NCBI GenBank assembly: GCA_009909085.1
Contig: JAAANX010000090.1
Location: 1-45,426, forward strand
Length of the DNA: 45,426 nucleotides
Direction: 5' to 3'
Origin: Cyanobacteria bacterium GSL.Bin1
GTDB taxonomy: Bacteria; Cyanobacteriota; Cyanobacteriia; Cyanobacteriales; Rubidibacteraceae
Shown here: piece by piece, positions 33,659 to 42,782 of the stretch
Layout of the letters: each line of letters begins with the position of its first letter
How positions within the stretch are numbered: position 1 is the stretch's first letter
The notes under the pieces: model-generated
What the model was told of the DNA's origin: nothing
What the model saw: the letters and a program-made list of their open reading frames with translations, nothing else
Database searches by the model: none
Position numbers and translations under genes: made by a program

Positions 33659-35452
33659 GTGAAAAAAACTTTTGCTAAACATTGGCTGTCTAAGCAGTTG
33701 ATCTCATCAATGATCGGGGGTTGTTTGTTACTGATGATGGGAAATGCGAATGCAGCGCAACAAATTAAGGTTCGCATTGGTCCCTTAGAACGTGAAATTC
33801 AGGTGCAAGATTTAGAACAGTATGCGAGAACAGGAGAGGTTCCAGATTCCTTACAATTATTAAAACCTTTACTAACAAAAGAAGTGCAACATCTGTTAAC
33901 CCGTCGCTTTGAGTTCGAGGAGGGAGTCGTGGATCGGTTTATTGTTGGCACTCTGCAATCACCGCAACTCGAACCGCTGATTGAACAGTTACAAACGGCG
34001 TTACCGGAAGCTGACCTGGAAGAATTAATGGTGGGGTTATACCTAGCGTTTCGGCAAGGAAGTGGCTTAAATGTTCTTGATTTTATTACCGCTTATCCGG
34101 AAGAAACGTTAACGGTTGATGCAACGGCTGCCGTTGCGTTGGGAGTACAAGTGAACCTCTCTTATCTTCAAAGTAAATTATTGGCCCCGATTCTGGCTCA
34201 AGAACTAAAAGTGGACTCTCGTTCCTCGTTTCGTCCTGATTTTGATCCCAGTGCAGCAGGGAATTATCAGTTTCGGGAACGGAGTTTATTTTTTCGGGAT
34301 CATTTGCGCGAGCGAACAATCCTCACTGATTTTTATCTTCCAGAGGTTAAAGCGGGTCCACTGGTCATTTTGTCTCACGGCTACGCAGCAAATCGCCGTT
34401 TCCTAATTTATTTAGCGCAACATTTAGCCTCTCATGGCTATACAGTGGTGGCATTGGAACATCCGGGCAGTAATATTGACTTGTTATCTGATAGTGATTT
34501 TACTCTTAACCCCGGAGCGTTATTGTCACCTGAAGAATTACTGAATCGTCCGGAAGATATTAGCTTTCTCTTGGACGAACTAGGGGAACTGAACCATTAT
34601 TCTCGGATGTTAGACAATCAATTTAATATAGAAAATGTAACAGTGATTGGTCATTCTCTCGGCGGTTACACGGCCTTGGCTTTAGCTGGAGGAGAATTAG
34701 ACTTAAAAGCCGTTCGTCGCTTTTGTCGTCAGGTAACCCCCTTAGGACGGTCTCCTGCCGATTGGTTACAATGTGCCGGTGCAAAGTTGCCGAATAGCAC
34801 GCTGCACTTGCGAGATCAACGGGTGAAACGAGTCATCGCTCTCAACCCGATGACCAGTCACTTGTTTGGGGAAGCAGGATTAGAAAATGTAGCGATCCCC
34901 ACAGTTATTTTTAGTAGTAGCGAAGATACGATTACCCCGACTCTTACTAATCAACTGAAACCTTTTACCCAACTCTCAGGAGAAAAGTATCTCCTGACTG
35001 CCATTGGTGCGACTCACATGAGTGTCACCGATATTAAGAATATTCATAGTGCGATGGGAAGAGGCACCCTGGTTCCAGAAATCATGGGAAGAGAGGCGGA
35101 ACCGCTACGCGGTTGGATTCGTGGGGTAACGTTGGCGTTTTTGAAGCAGGATAGTCCGCAAGCGAGAGAGTATGAACCGTTTCTCACCCCAGAATATGCG
35201 CAATTCCTCTCGACCCCTAACTTATCGTTTCGTTTAGCCGAAACAGTTCCCCCCACCTTAACCCCCTGGTTAGAAGGCATGGCTTGGACGCGCCAACGCT
35301 TGATTGTCAGAGGGGAACAATGGCGCGATCGCCCACGCAATACACCCATCGATCTTAATTTCCCAGCGCTGAGGACGCAGCAAGCCAGTAACGAATACTA
35401 CCAAGGAGAGTTAAACCAGATCTTTACGGATCTTTCTAACGGACAAGGATAA
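33659..35452 (+). CDS. Exported DUF1400/alpha-beta hydrolase (cyanobacterial lipase-like)
   Basis: A 597-residue protein starting at GTG 33659. The signal sequence (MKKTFAKHWLSKQLISSMIG and the following GCLLLMMGNANA) predicts export. Residues about 35-165 form a DUF1400 domain (KVRIGPLEREIQVQDLEQYA), and the rest is an alpha/beta hydrolase. Its nucleophile elbow GHSLGGYTALAL is near residue 331; the Asp candidate is in IFSSSEDTITP and the His in GATHMSV. DUF1400 with such a hydrolase is a typical cyanobacterial pairing, and lipase-type activity is plausible but unproven. A hairpin follows the stop. Confidence 0.82.
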   Translation: MKKTFAKHWLSKQLISSMIGGCLLLMMGNANAAQQIKVRIGPLEREIQVQDLEQYARTGEVPDSLQLLKPLLTKEVQHLLTRRFEFEEGVVDRFIVGTLQSPQLEPLIEQLQTALPEADLEELMVGLYLAFRQGSGLNVLDFITAYPEETLTVDATAAVALGVQVNLSYLQSKLLAPILAQELKVDSRSSFRPDFDPSAAGNYQFRERSLFFRDHLRERTILTDFYLPEVKAGPLVILSHGYAANRRFLIYLAQHLASHGYTVVALEHPGSNIDLLSDSDFTLNPGALLSPEELLNRPEDISFLLDELGELNHYSRMLDNQFNIENVTVIGHSLGGYTALALAGGELDLKAVRRFCRQVTPLGRSPADWLQCAGAKLPNSTLHLRDQRVKRVIALNPMTSHLFGEAGLENVAIPTVIFSSSEDTITPTLTNQLKPFTQLSGEKYLLTAIGATHMSVTDIKNIHSAMGRGTLVPEIMGREAEPLRGWIRGVTLAFLKQDSPQAREYEPFLTPEYAQFLSTPNLSFRLAETVPPTLTPWLEGMAWTRQRLIVRGEQWRDRPRNTPIDLNFPALRTQQASNEYYQGELNQIFTDLSNGQG

Positions 35453-35455
35453 CGA

Positions 35456-35482
35456 ACGGGACAACGGCAAAAGCTGTCCCGT
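35456..35482 (+). terminator. Hairpin after the DUF1400 hydrolase
   Basis: An 8-bp perfect stem ACGGGACA/TGTCCCGT (35456-35463 with 35475-35482, 11-base loop) lies just past the stop. No T-run follows on either strand, so it may be a processing or attenuating hairpin rather than a classical terminator. The 124 bases to the next gene otherwise hold nothing I recognise. Confidence 0.45.
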
Positions 35483-35576
35483 CAAAGTAGTAATTGACCT
35501 GGAAAGGGGAAGAGAAGATTTGATCGCTCAACCGCTACCGATCACAACTGCCTTGGCAGACGCTTAGAGAGTAAAC

Positions 35577-38500
35577 TTAGCCAAAACTAAAGTCAGCTTC
35601 ACTTAAGCTGTTTGCCTCTACTCCCAGCAAGATGGCTAAGTCTTCACCATTCAAGCTAATTAAGGTTCCCTCATCAATTGAAGTGGTAACAACATCAGCA
35701 AAACTGGCTTCTACGCCCGCAACTGCAAGTATGTCCTCCTCGGAAGTAAAGTCAGTAATGGTATTGGTTCCGTCACTGAAATCAGGACCTAGAATTTGGA
35801 AGCGATCCTCATCCGCGCCACCGGTAACAATGTTATTAGCGCCACCGCCCGGAAAGAAGAACTGATCATTGCCCTCTCCTCCGATTAAACGGTTATCACT
35901 ACCGCCAAAGAAGCGGTCATCTCCACTTTCCCCGAAGATGCGATTACTAGAACCGGTACTTACATCAATCGAGTCATTGCCAGCGCCAGCGAAGAGGAGA
36001 TCGCCAAGGGCATCGAAGTCATTGTTACCCGTTTCACCATCAAAGAGGTCGTTTTCACGAGTCCCAAAGATGACTTCTTGGGGTGAGGTAACTCCATTGG
36101 GTAAGTTTTCAGAATTTGCTCCCAAACGTGGATTGAGATCCAACGATTCTTCCAACTCAATGAGGGCAATTTCATTATTATCAATTTCTGGGGGACGACC
36201 GACAGAGAAGGGATAATTGTTATCGTTGGCCACTAAAATTGTGTTTTCATCAATGACTAACACATCTTCAATGGTGACAAAAGGCATAGTATAGGTGGTT
36301 TCACCATCCTGATTCAGATCGTCAGGATCAGGGATGTTGAGTAAGTCAACCACTTCCTCTTTTTCAACAAAGCCTTCTTCGTTGATGTTGGAGAAATCAA
36401 CTTTAAAGACTTTCTTGAACTCTGCGTTCTCTGCTTGTCCGCCATCCCGTTCAATAACGAGGAATTCGGTTTCATTAATCGGGGTAAAATCACCGATCGC
36501 GTGATTGGCTTCTGCTTTTTCATAAAAGCCAACAATGTCTTCCTCATATTGACCACTAGTGAGGTCAAACTCGTAAATCCGCAACGCGGTATCGGGATCG
36601 CCGGTGACTGACCCTTCTAACAGGGGATAAGCTGTCGCGCGATCAGGGCTAAAGGCCATCCCTTCAAAGCCGCGCGATCGCGGTAAATTTGGCTCTTCAA
36701 TCAACGGTTCGAGTACGGTGCTGCCAGTGGCAGGGAAGTCAGTAAAGAAGCCATCCACACCAATTTCAATGAGTTGTTCAAACTCTTCCCCTGGGGTTTG
36801 AGGAGTCCCATCTTCTTCTAACGTTAAGAAGCGTTCCTCGTTCCGCAGCGTGTAAGGATGAACTTGTAATCCCGCTGCTTGGGCATCATCGACAAAAGCG
36901 GTGACTTCGCCAGTGAGTTGGGTGGTAATTTCCGCTTCCCCATCCCCATCGCCATCAACAGGGGTCTCGAGGTCTTCTCGTAGCAAGAAATTATTTTTCC
37001 AAGGTCCTGCGCCTTCGGCATATTTCTCGCTGATGACCTGGAGAAATTCAGGACTATCAAGGTCGCTGTAAACGGTAGCTTCAGACAGGGGAGTTTCAGC
37101 AGCATCGAGGAAATCTTCACCGTAAATGGCGGCTAAGTCATTCCCTTGTTCCACATTAAAGCGGATATCGTAGGGAACGGAGAAACCACTATCAGGACTC
37201 GCAGAAGCGGTGGCGTTGCCATAGAGTTGAACCAGAGGCAAATCTCCCAATTCTTCTTCATTAAGAGTTTCCTGTAATTCAATGAGGTTTTGGAACTCAA
37301 AGGACTGAATGAAAATGCGACTAGGATCAGTAAAACCTGTCTCTTGTAAGGTTTGGATTAAAGGTTCTTCTAACGATAAACCCTGTTGATCAAAGAAGGT
37401 GGGATGTTTCGTTTCCGGATAAATCCCCACTTGAACCCCTGTTTCTGCTTCCACCTGTTGAACCAGTTCAATGACCTCTTGGAAGGTGGGAATTTCAAAC
37501 TCGTCGTTGAAAGATTGGTCGCGAAAATCCCGAGACTGAAGGGCACGAACATTCTCTTTAATTTCTTCTAAGGTGAAGTCTTCGGCAAACCAACCGCCCA
37601 CTAACTCGCCATCAAGATTTTTGACCGTGAGTCGGTCTGCAAACTGGGGTAAATCGGGAATATTGGTGGTTAAGGTGCTATCTTCTTTAACAATGGGATC
37701 GCCCTTTTCGTCGAAGCGAATTTCCCCATTTTCATCTAACTCAACTTGGGCTAAAGTTGGCTCATGACGGGCAATTAACATCCCATCACTGGTACTAACC
37801 AGGTCGGGTTCAACAAAATCTGCCCCTTGCAGAATCGCAGCACGATAGCCTTCTAAGGTATGTTCCGGGAAGTCGCCACTAGCACCCCGGTGGGCAATGA
37901 CGAGAGGGGGTTCCTCAGTCAGCGTATTAAAATCAAAGTCAGGATTTTGCGGAGAACGCACTTCTTCGGCCACCATCGCATCCCGAACCGGATCCCCTGT
38001 ACGCGGGAAATCTGTGAAGAAGCCATCGACACCGATATTAATCAGTTGTTCAACTTCTTCTGCTGGGGTTTGAGGAGTCCCGTCTGCTTCTAGGGTTAAG
38101 AACTGTTCTTCATCTCGTAAGGTATAAGGATGAACCTGTAACCCTGCCTCATGGGCATCATCGACAAAAGGGGTGACTTCACCGGTGAGTTGAGTATCGA
38201 TTTCGGCTTCCCCATCGCCATCCCCATCAACAGGCGTTTCGAGGTCTTCCCGCAGCAAGATGTTATTTTTCCAAGGACCGGCGCCTTCAGCATATTTTTC
38301 GCTGATGACCTGGAGAAATTCGGCACTATCGAGGTCACTGTAAACGGTATTTTCAGACAGGGGAGTTTCAGCAGCATCGAGGAAATCTTCACCGTAAATG
38401 GCGGCTAAGTCATTCCCTTGTTCCACATTAAAGCGGATATCGTAGGGAACGGAGAAACCACTATCGGGACTCGCAGAAGCGGTGGCGTTGCCATAGAGTT

Positions 38501-39710
38501 GAACCAACGGCAAATCGCCTAATCCTGCTGCATCAAGCTGTCCTTGCAGTTCGATCAGGTTTTGGAACTCAAAAGACTGAATAAAAATGCGATTCGGATC
38601 AGTGAAGCCTGTCTCTTGTAAGGTTTCAATTAACGGTTCTTCTAACGATAAACCCTGTTCATCGAAGAAGGTAGGATGTTTCGTTTCGGGATAAATGCCA
38701 ATTTCTTGTCCGGTATCCGCCTCAACCTGTTGAACCAGTTCAATGACTTCTTGAAAGGTGGGAATTTCAAATAAGCCATCAAAAGACGGGTCACGGAAGT
38801 CCCGAGATTGAACTGCGCGAACATTCTCTTTAATTTCTTCTAAGGTGAAGTCTTCGGCGAACCAACCCCCGACTAATTCACCATCAAGATTTTTGACGGT
38901 CAGTCGGTCGGCAAACTGGGGTAAATCCGGAATATTGGTGGTTAAGGTGCTATTTTCTTTAACAATGGGATTGCCATTCTCGTCGAAGAGAATTTCCCCA
39001 TTTTCATCCAGTTCTACTTGAGCTAAGGTTGGTTCGTGACGGGCAATTAATACGCCGTCGCTGGTGATGGCAAGGTCAGGTTCAACAAAGTCTGCCCCTT
39101 GCGCGATCGCGGCGTTGTAAGCCTCCAAGGTATGTTCCGGGAAGTCGCCACTGGCGCCCCGATGAGCGATAACAATTGGATCTTGCTCGTTTAAGGTATT
39201 GAGTTCATTGGTATTAGGTGTTGGAATCGGGGATTCTAACAGTTCTCCTGCAGCGTTGAAATGGAGTAAGAAGGGACCAAACTCATCTCCCACCCAGATC
39301 TCGCCATTGGCATCAATGACAAAAGATTCGATATCAAAATCAGCCCCAGTGAGCAGTCGTTCCGATGTATCTTCATTAACAATGGGATAGGGAATCTGAT
39401 TATTCGGATCAGACAGTTGTATAAAATCTTCCACAACAACTGTGCCATCGCCATTTTCTGTTCCCGTGAAGTTGGGATCCAATTCATAGATGCGTAACAG
39501 ATAGTCACTGCTATTGTCTTGTGAGCCAAACCCATTATCGGAAAGAAACCAAAACTTTCCTTCTCCCTCTGGAGCAAATTGCACGCCACTAAAGCCTTGT
39601 ACCGGTTGACCGGCAAAGGGACCGGTTCGTCCGTTAGCAGCAATCCCCTCTCCGGCTGGGGGACCTTCAGCAAATGTATCGGCGGGTAAAACAGCAAATC
39701 CTTTTAACAT
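35577..39710 (-). CDS. Large exported-type phosphodiesterase: two GDPD domains nested in a phytase-like domain, with RTX-like tail
   Basis: The protein has 1377 residues from ATG 39710 (MLKGFAVLPADTFAEGP); ten more codons are open upstream. Residue numbers here count from that longer frame. A phytase-like esterase domain (PF13449 type) starts at about 45 (VQGFSGVQFAPEGEGKFWFL), breaks off near 180 and resumes near 1015 (RGFEGMAFSPDRATAYP). Between lie two GDPD modules (about 188-605 and 612-1005), each with IAHRGASGDFPEHTLE, VEPDL and ARHEPTL. The end (about 1255-1340) has RTX-like GGxGND repeats (FGESGDDRFFGG, IGGEGNDQFFF). No signal peptide is seen, so type I secretion is likely. It would hydrolyse glycerophosphodiesters for phosphate. 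Confidence 0.85.
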   Translation of the reverse strand: MLKGFAVLPADTFAEGPPAGEGIAANGRTGPFAGQPVQGFSGVQFAPEGEGKFWFLSDNGFGSQDNSSDYLLRIYELDPNFTGTENGDGTVVVEDFIQLSDPNNQIPYPIVNEDTSERLLTGADFDIESFVIDANGEIWVGDEFGPFLLHFNAAGELLESPIPTPNTNELNTLNEQDPIVIAHRGASGDFPEHTLEAYNAAIAQGADFVEPDLAITSDGVLIARHEPTLAQVELDENGEILFDENGNPIVKENSTLTTNIPDLPQFADRLTVKNLDGELVGGWFAEDFTLEEIKENVRAVQSRDFRDPSFDGLFEIPTFQEVIELVQQVEADTGQEIGIYPETKHPTFFDEQGLSLEEPLIETLQETGFTDPNRIFIQSFEFQNLIELQGQLDAAGLGDLPLVQLYGNATASASPDSGFSVPYDIRFNVEQGNDLAAIYGEDFLDAAETPLSENTVYSDLDSAEFLQVISEKYAEGAGPWKNNILLREDLETPVDGDGDGEAEIDTQLTGEVTPFVDDAHEAGLQVHPYTLRDEEQFLTLEADGTPQTPAEEVEQLINIGVDGFFTDFPRTGDPVRDAMVAEEVRSPQNPDFDFNTLTEEPPLVIAHRGASGDFPEHTLEGYRAAILQGADFVEPDLVSTSDGMLIARHEPTLAQVELDENGEIRFDEKGDPIVKEDSTLTTNIPDLPQFADRLTVKNLDGELVGGWFAEDFTLEEIKENVRALQSRDFRDQSFNDEFEIPTFQEVIELVQQVEAETGVQVGIYPETKHPTFFDQQGLSLEEPLIQTLQETGFTDPSRIFIQSFEFQNLIELQETLNEEELGDLPLVQLYGNATASASPDSGFSVPYDIRFNVEQGNDLAAIYGEDFLDAAETPLSEATVYSDLDSPEFLQVISEKYAEGAGPWKNNFLLREDLETPVDGDGDGEAEITTQLTGEVTAFVDDAQAAGLQVHPYTLRNEERFLTLEEDGTPQTPGEEFEQLIEIGVDGFFTDFPATGSTVLEPLIEEPNLPRSRGFEGMAFSPDRATAYPLLEGSVTGDPDTALRIYEFDLTSGQYEEDIVGFYEKAEANHAIGDFTPINETEFLVIERDGGQAENAEFKKVFKVDFSNINEEGFVEKEEVVDLLNIPDPDDLNQDGETTYTMPFVTIEDVLVIDENTILVANDNNYPFSVGRPPEIDNNEIALIELEESLDLNPRLGANSENLPNGVTSPQEVIFGTRENDLFDGETGNNDFDALGDLLFAGAGNDSIDVSTGSSNRIFGESGDDRFFGGSDNRLIGGEGNDQFFFPGGGANNIVTGGADEDRFQILGPDFSDGTNTITDFTSEEDILAVAGVEASFADVVTTSIDEGTLISLNGEDLAILLGVEANSLSEADFSFG
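36730..39180 (-). repeat. Tandem 1272-bp duplication encoding the two GDPD modules
   Basis: The start of the GDPD motif is repeated at an exact spacing of 1272 bases (424 codons): TATGTTCCGG lies at 39131 and again at 37859. Protein identity between copies is very high (for example NIPDLPQFADRLTVKNLDGE appears in both). The copies differ mostly in the middle, at QETGFTDPNRIFIQ and LQGQLDAAGLGDLPL against LQETLNEEELGDLPL. This is a recent domain duplication, partly diverged, not an exact assembly repeat. Confidence 0.85.
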
Positions 39711-39740
39711 GATGAGAACCTCTACCATCAATACTTTCAA

Positions 39741-40106
39741 CTACGTAGACGTTCTCATGGCAACGTTAATTTTGTTTTAGCAAAGCGTTAAAGATCGACA
39801 GTCTTAAAATTATGAAAAGTTTAATAAGGGGATGAAATGCTTCTAACTCAGGGTTCGCTCATTTTGCAACAAGGTGATCAGATTAGATTAAAGTCAGGGA
39901 ATGAACCAACCTGTCACCGTAACCACTAAACGAGTGGATGATATTCCACTACTTTTCGCACAACTTAAATGACCATTCTCCCTTCACCTTTCACCTCCGT
40001 TACCAAACCGATCAATTATTACTAATTTTAGTCATTTTATTATATGACTAAAATCATTAAATAAGTGGTAGAATATCTATGATGACATTAACCACCAATT
40101 TTAGTG
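39741..40106. promoter_or_regulatory. Intergenic region with an 11-bp perfect inverted repeat upstream of DUF1254 gene
   Basis: No gene is visible in these 366 bases. ATTTTAGTCAT/ATGACTAAAAT (40025-40035 with 40044-40054, 8-base spacer) is a perfect dyad of the size bound by TetR- or MarR-type repressors, about 53 bases before the ATG. A TAGAAT box at 40069-40074 may be the promoter -10. The rest is AT-rich without recognised elements. No repressor gene lies adjacent. Confidence 0.5.
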
Positions 40107-40979
40107 ATGAATATTGCTTTAGGACAGTTAATCCATAGTCGGGTACCGACGCCGATTGATCAACAGAATGTAATTCGCATGAATCGTGACACGCTTGATT
40201 CAAGAGCAGTACTGGATCTCAGTCAACCAGCCACCATCACGATGCCTGAAACGAACGGACGCTACATGAGTTTGCAAATCGTCAGCCCCAATGAAGAGGC
40301 GAGGATTGTCACGACTCCCGGTGAGTATCGTATCAGCGAAGAGGAAGTGGGAACACGGTACGCATACATCATTATCCGCACCTTCGTTGATGCCTCTAAC
40401 CCAGCGGATATCGAGGCGGTGAATGCGCTTCAGGATCAAATTGGAGTGGAGGGTGGAGAGGGAACGCTCGATATAAGGAACTGGAACCGCGAGCAAGGGC
40501 AGACCCTTGCCGATGTGCTCCTCCTCCTCGCCAGCACCTTGACAGATACCTCGAATTTTGTCGGTGAACCGGAAGAGATCGCTCCGCTCTATCAACTGCT
40601 CGAAATGGCTTTTGGCTGGGGGAGTCTCCCTGAGGAGCATTTAGTTGCGATTCCTGTCACTCCCGAGAATAACGACGGCAATACGCCTCATTCTCTAACC
40701 GTAAGCAATGTGCCGGTGGATGCCTTCTGGTCAATCAGCTTGTATAATGCTGAAGGCTTGTTTGAGCAGAACGACCGGGAGCGGTACACAGTAAACAGCT
40801 ACACAGCTGAGCGCAATGCCGATGACAGCTATACTGTAAACTTTGGCCGTTGCGAAGACAGTCGTGTCAATTGCCTGCCCATCATGGAAGGTTGGAATTA
40901 CGTCGTGCGCTTATACGAGCCGCGGCAAGAAATCTTAAATAGGATTTGGACCTTTCCGCTACCCGAACCAAGCCAATAA
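40107..40979 (+). CDS. DUF1254/DUF1214-type protein, N-terminally short
   Basis: The 290-residue protein starts at ATG 40107 (a GTG is one codon earlier). PTPIDQQNVIRMNRDTLDSRAVLDLS and the following MPETNGRYMSLQIV match the DUF1254 core, and FWSISLYNAEGLFEQNDRERYTVNSYT with a WNYVVRLYEPRQEIL-like end matches DUF1214. Usual DUF1254 proteins have a signal peptide and an N-terminal helical segment with an RAETD-like motif; here an upstream in-frame stop leaves neither. Codon choice looks richer in C- and G-ending codons than neighbours, which hints at transfer. Function unknown. Confidence 0.75.
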   Translation: MNIALGQLIHSRVPTPIDQQNVIRMNRDTLDSRAVLDLSQPATITMPETNGRYMSLQIVSPNEEARIVTTPGEYRISEEEVGTRYAYIIIRTFVDASNPADIEAVNALQDQIGVEGGEGTLDIRNWNREQGQTLADVLLLLASTLTDTSNFVGEPEEIAPLYQLLEMAFGWGSLPEEHLVAIPVTPENNDGNTPHSLTVSNVPVDAFWSISLYNAEGLFEQNDRERYTVNSYTAERNADDSYTVNFGRCEDSRVNCLPIMEGWNYVVRLYEPRQEILNRIWTFPLPEPSQ

Positions 40980-41220
40980 CTGTAGTAGTCCGTCGCTCTG
41001 ATCTTAATGAACCGAATCGAGAACTCGACTGTGGTCGTTTAACTTAAGCTTTCCCGCCTTCTCCCATCTTCACCGCAAAAGTAGCATTTCTTAAAGGAGA
41101 AGAATTGAGCGAGGGCTTACGTTTCAGAAAATATCTCATAAGTTTGCCAACTTGGCAACAGAGCCGTTGGAAGTTCTCCTATTGTTTAGTTGTGTAGAAA
41201 TACAACCTAGGAGAAATCAA

Positions 41221-42180
41221 ATGGGTGATATCAATTTTAATATTGCTAAGGATGTCAATCTGAATAAACAAGTTCAGATGGACATTAACAAAAATGTTGA
41301 TGTCAACGTTAATAACCCCGACCAGTTGGCAACAGCAGAAGCGGATGCGGAAGCCTTTGGTCCGAATGCTTTGGCTGAAGTGGATGCTTATACTTTAGTG
41401 ACTCCACCAACTGAGATGCCGGGAGAAGTATTTGAGGATAGCGGCGCGATCGATGTTGTAGGTAATACAACTGACTTTGGATTAGAGGGCTCAGTAGAAA
41501 TTGTGGGGGGTGATGGTGACTTACCAGAAGATATCACTGTTAACCTTAGCAACTCTGACGGAGAGTTGCCAGATGCAGATGATATTAATGCTGGCGGTTC
41601 GTTAGCCTCCTTGGATGGAAGCGCTACTACCGATACTCCGATATCAGTACCGGATGCTCCTCTCTCATTCGATAATGACCTGAACCTTAGCTTTGTTCAA
41701 GAGATTGCAGTTGGGAATCCAGCAACGGCAGAGGCTGAATATAGTATTGATAATGATGTTGTAGTTAGTTTCGGAAATCAAGATCTTGACCTCAATGGTG
41801 ACGGAAACTCAGTTGATGATGAACTAACACTGACAATTCCTGCCGGGTCCACCTTCTTCGTAGAGGAACTGGCTAACGGGGAAATAGAGCTTGAATTTGC
41901 TTCAGCACCTGAAGGTGACCCAATTCTGTGGTCTCATGATGATCTAGAAGGAGATCTAGCTCCAGATAGTCCTATAGATACTCCTTTTGAAGTGACTGCT
42001 TTCGTTCAGGATGCTCAAGATGCGGGGCTAGAAGACATCGAAGCTGATTGGGCTTTTCAAGCCGGTATCTTTGATCGAATTGAAGGCATCCCAGGTGAAG
42101 GAGGAACAGCATTTGCTTATGCTGAATCGACTTCTGCGCTTGACCTGAATCCTAACGCTGGCGGTGACTTAGTAGCCTAA
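41221..42180 (+). CDS. Extremely acidic, cysteine-free protein with EF-hand-like loop, unknown function
   Basis: The 319-residue protein starts at ATG 41221 behind AACCTAGGAGAA; the frame is open earlier but lacks an SD. The N-terminus MGDINFNIAKDVNLNKQVQM, then DINKNVDVNVNNPDQLATAE, looks like a modular leader followed by low-complexity acidic sequence. From residue 25 on there is no Lys, a single Arg (286) and no Cys, with Asp/Glu throughout. Residues 190-201 (DLNGDGNSVDDE) fit a 12-residue EF-hand loop, so calcium binding is likely. No signal peptide or membrane span is seen. Ser/Thr are plentiful. It precedes the TPR/GT41 gene by about 600 bases. I do not recognise the family. Confidence 0.7.
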   Translation: MGDINFNIAKDVNLNKQVQMDINKNVDVNVNNPDQLATAEADAEAFGPNALAEVDAYTLVTPPTEMPGEVFEDSGAIDVVGNTTDFGLEGSVEIVGGDGDLPEDITVNLSNSDGELPDADDINAGGSLASLDGSATTDTPISVPDAPLSFDNDLNLSFVQEIAVGNPATAEAEYSIDNDVVVSFGNQDLDLNGDGNSVDDELTLTIPAGSTFFVEELANGEIELEFASAPEGDPILWSHDDLEGDLAPDSPIDTPFEVTAFVQDAQDAGLEDIEADWAFQAGIFDRIEGIPGEGGTAFAYAESTSALDLNPNAGGDLVA

Positions 42181-42273
42181 GCGCGGTAGGGGCGACTTTT
42201 CGTCAAATCAACTCGTCAATTACCAGCCACGAAAACCCTGAACTACATAGCTGCTGCACTCAACCCCTTTGCC

Positions 42274-42405
42274 TTCAACCAGGAGGATCTTTAACCCAAA
42301 GTATCCCTCTCTTAAGCTGTCAACTAATGCAGATCTTTAACCAGGAGGATCTGCTTAGTCTTCAACCAGGAGAAACTTTAACCAGGAGGAACTTTCCTGG
42401 TTGAA
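42274..42405 (+). repeat. Shine-Dalgarno-containing 17-bp direct repeats with an inverted copy
   Basis: Four copies of TTYAACCAGGAGRAWCT lie at 42274-42290, 42336-42352, 42361-42377 and 42377-42393. An inverted partial copy TTCCTGGTTGAA follows at 42394-42405. Copy four can pair with it over 8 bp (AACCAGGA/TCCTGGTT) and copy three over 11 bp, giving alternative hairpins. A related CAACCTAGGAGAA occurs at 42427-42439 and, identically, at 41203-41215 as the ribosome site of the acidic-protein gene. No long gene follows the repeats until 42783. Confidence 0.75.
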
Positions 42406-42782
42406 AAGGGGTGAGCACAATTCTTGCAACCTAGGAGAAGTTACTTACGTGAGTATAAAATATTTGCCCTGTTTTGGCAAGACTTTTTCTAGGATTTTTT
42501 CTAGAGCTGAATCAATCCCTTCAGCTTGCCATACTTCTCGTTGAGTTATCAATCACACACACTGATCGCTCAGGTTGGTTCAAGGGAAAGGGGAAAAGGG
42601 TTTCTTTTTCCAAGCCGATCATTAAAAGAAATTTGGTTCCGAATCAGAACACTAGCGGCTCCTTCAGATAACGATTTTCTCGGAAAAGTTTTGGAGAGAC
42701 TTGAGCCTTTTTTTTCTCACTGAATGTAATAAAAACCAAGAATTAGCGGCTTATCCAACCTGAACAGCGCTAGATAAGAGTT
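42406..42782. other. Leader region upstream of TPR glycosyltransferase gene
   Basis: A possible 32-codon frame starts at GTG 42449 (VSIKYLPCFGKTF), 11 bases after an AGGAG, but it resembles nothing and is unsupported. A 7-bp hairpin AGCTGAA/TTCAGCT lies at 42505-42511 with 42520-42526. Otherwise I see no gene and no clear promoter. Confidence 0.4.

Noticed and set aside
36730-39180. Assembly duplication of the GDPD module
   Set aside because: The copies differ at many amino acids and are in phase at an exact codon multiple, as expected for a real domain duplication.
35632-39390. Several plus-strand frames across the GDPD gene
   Set aside because: They are antisense shadows of a repetitive acidic coding sequence, rich in Ser/Pro, with no family resemblance or ribosome site.
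42274-42405. CRISPR array
   Set aside because: Repeats are only 17 bp, spacings are irregular (62, 25 and 16 bases between starts), one copy is inverted and each contains an SD-like AGGAG. No cas genes are near.
42449-42547. Small 32-codon gene starting at GTG after an AGGAG
   Set aside because: Only the ribosome-site likeness supports it; codon pattern and sequence give no sign of selection.
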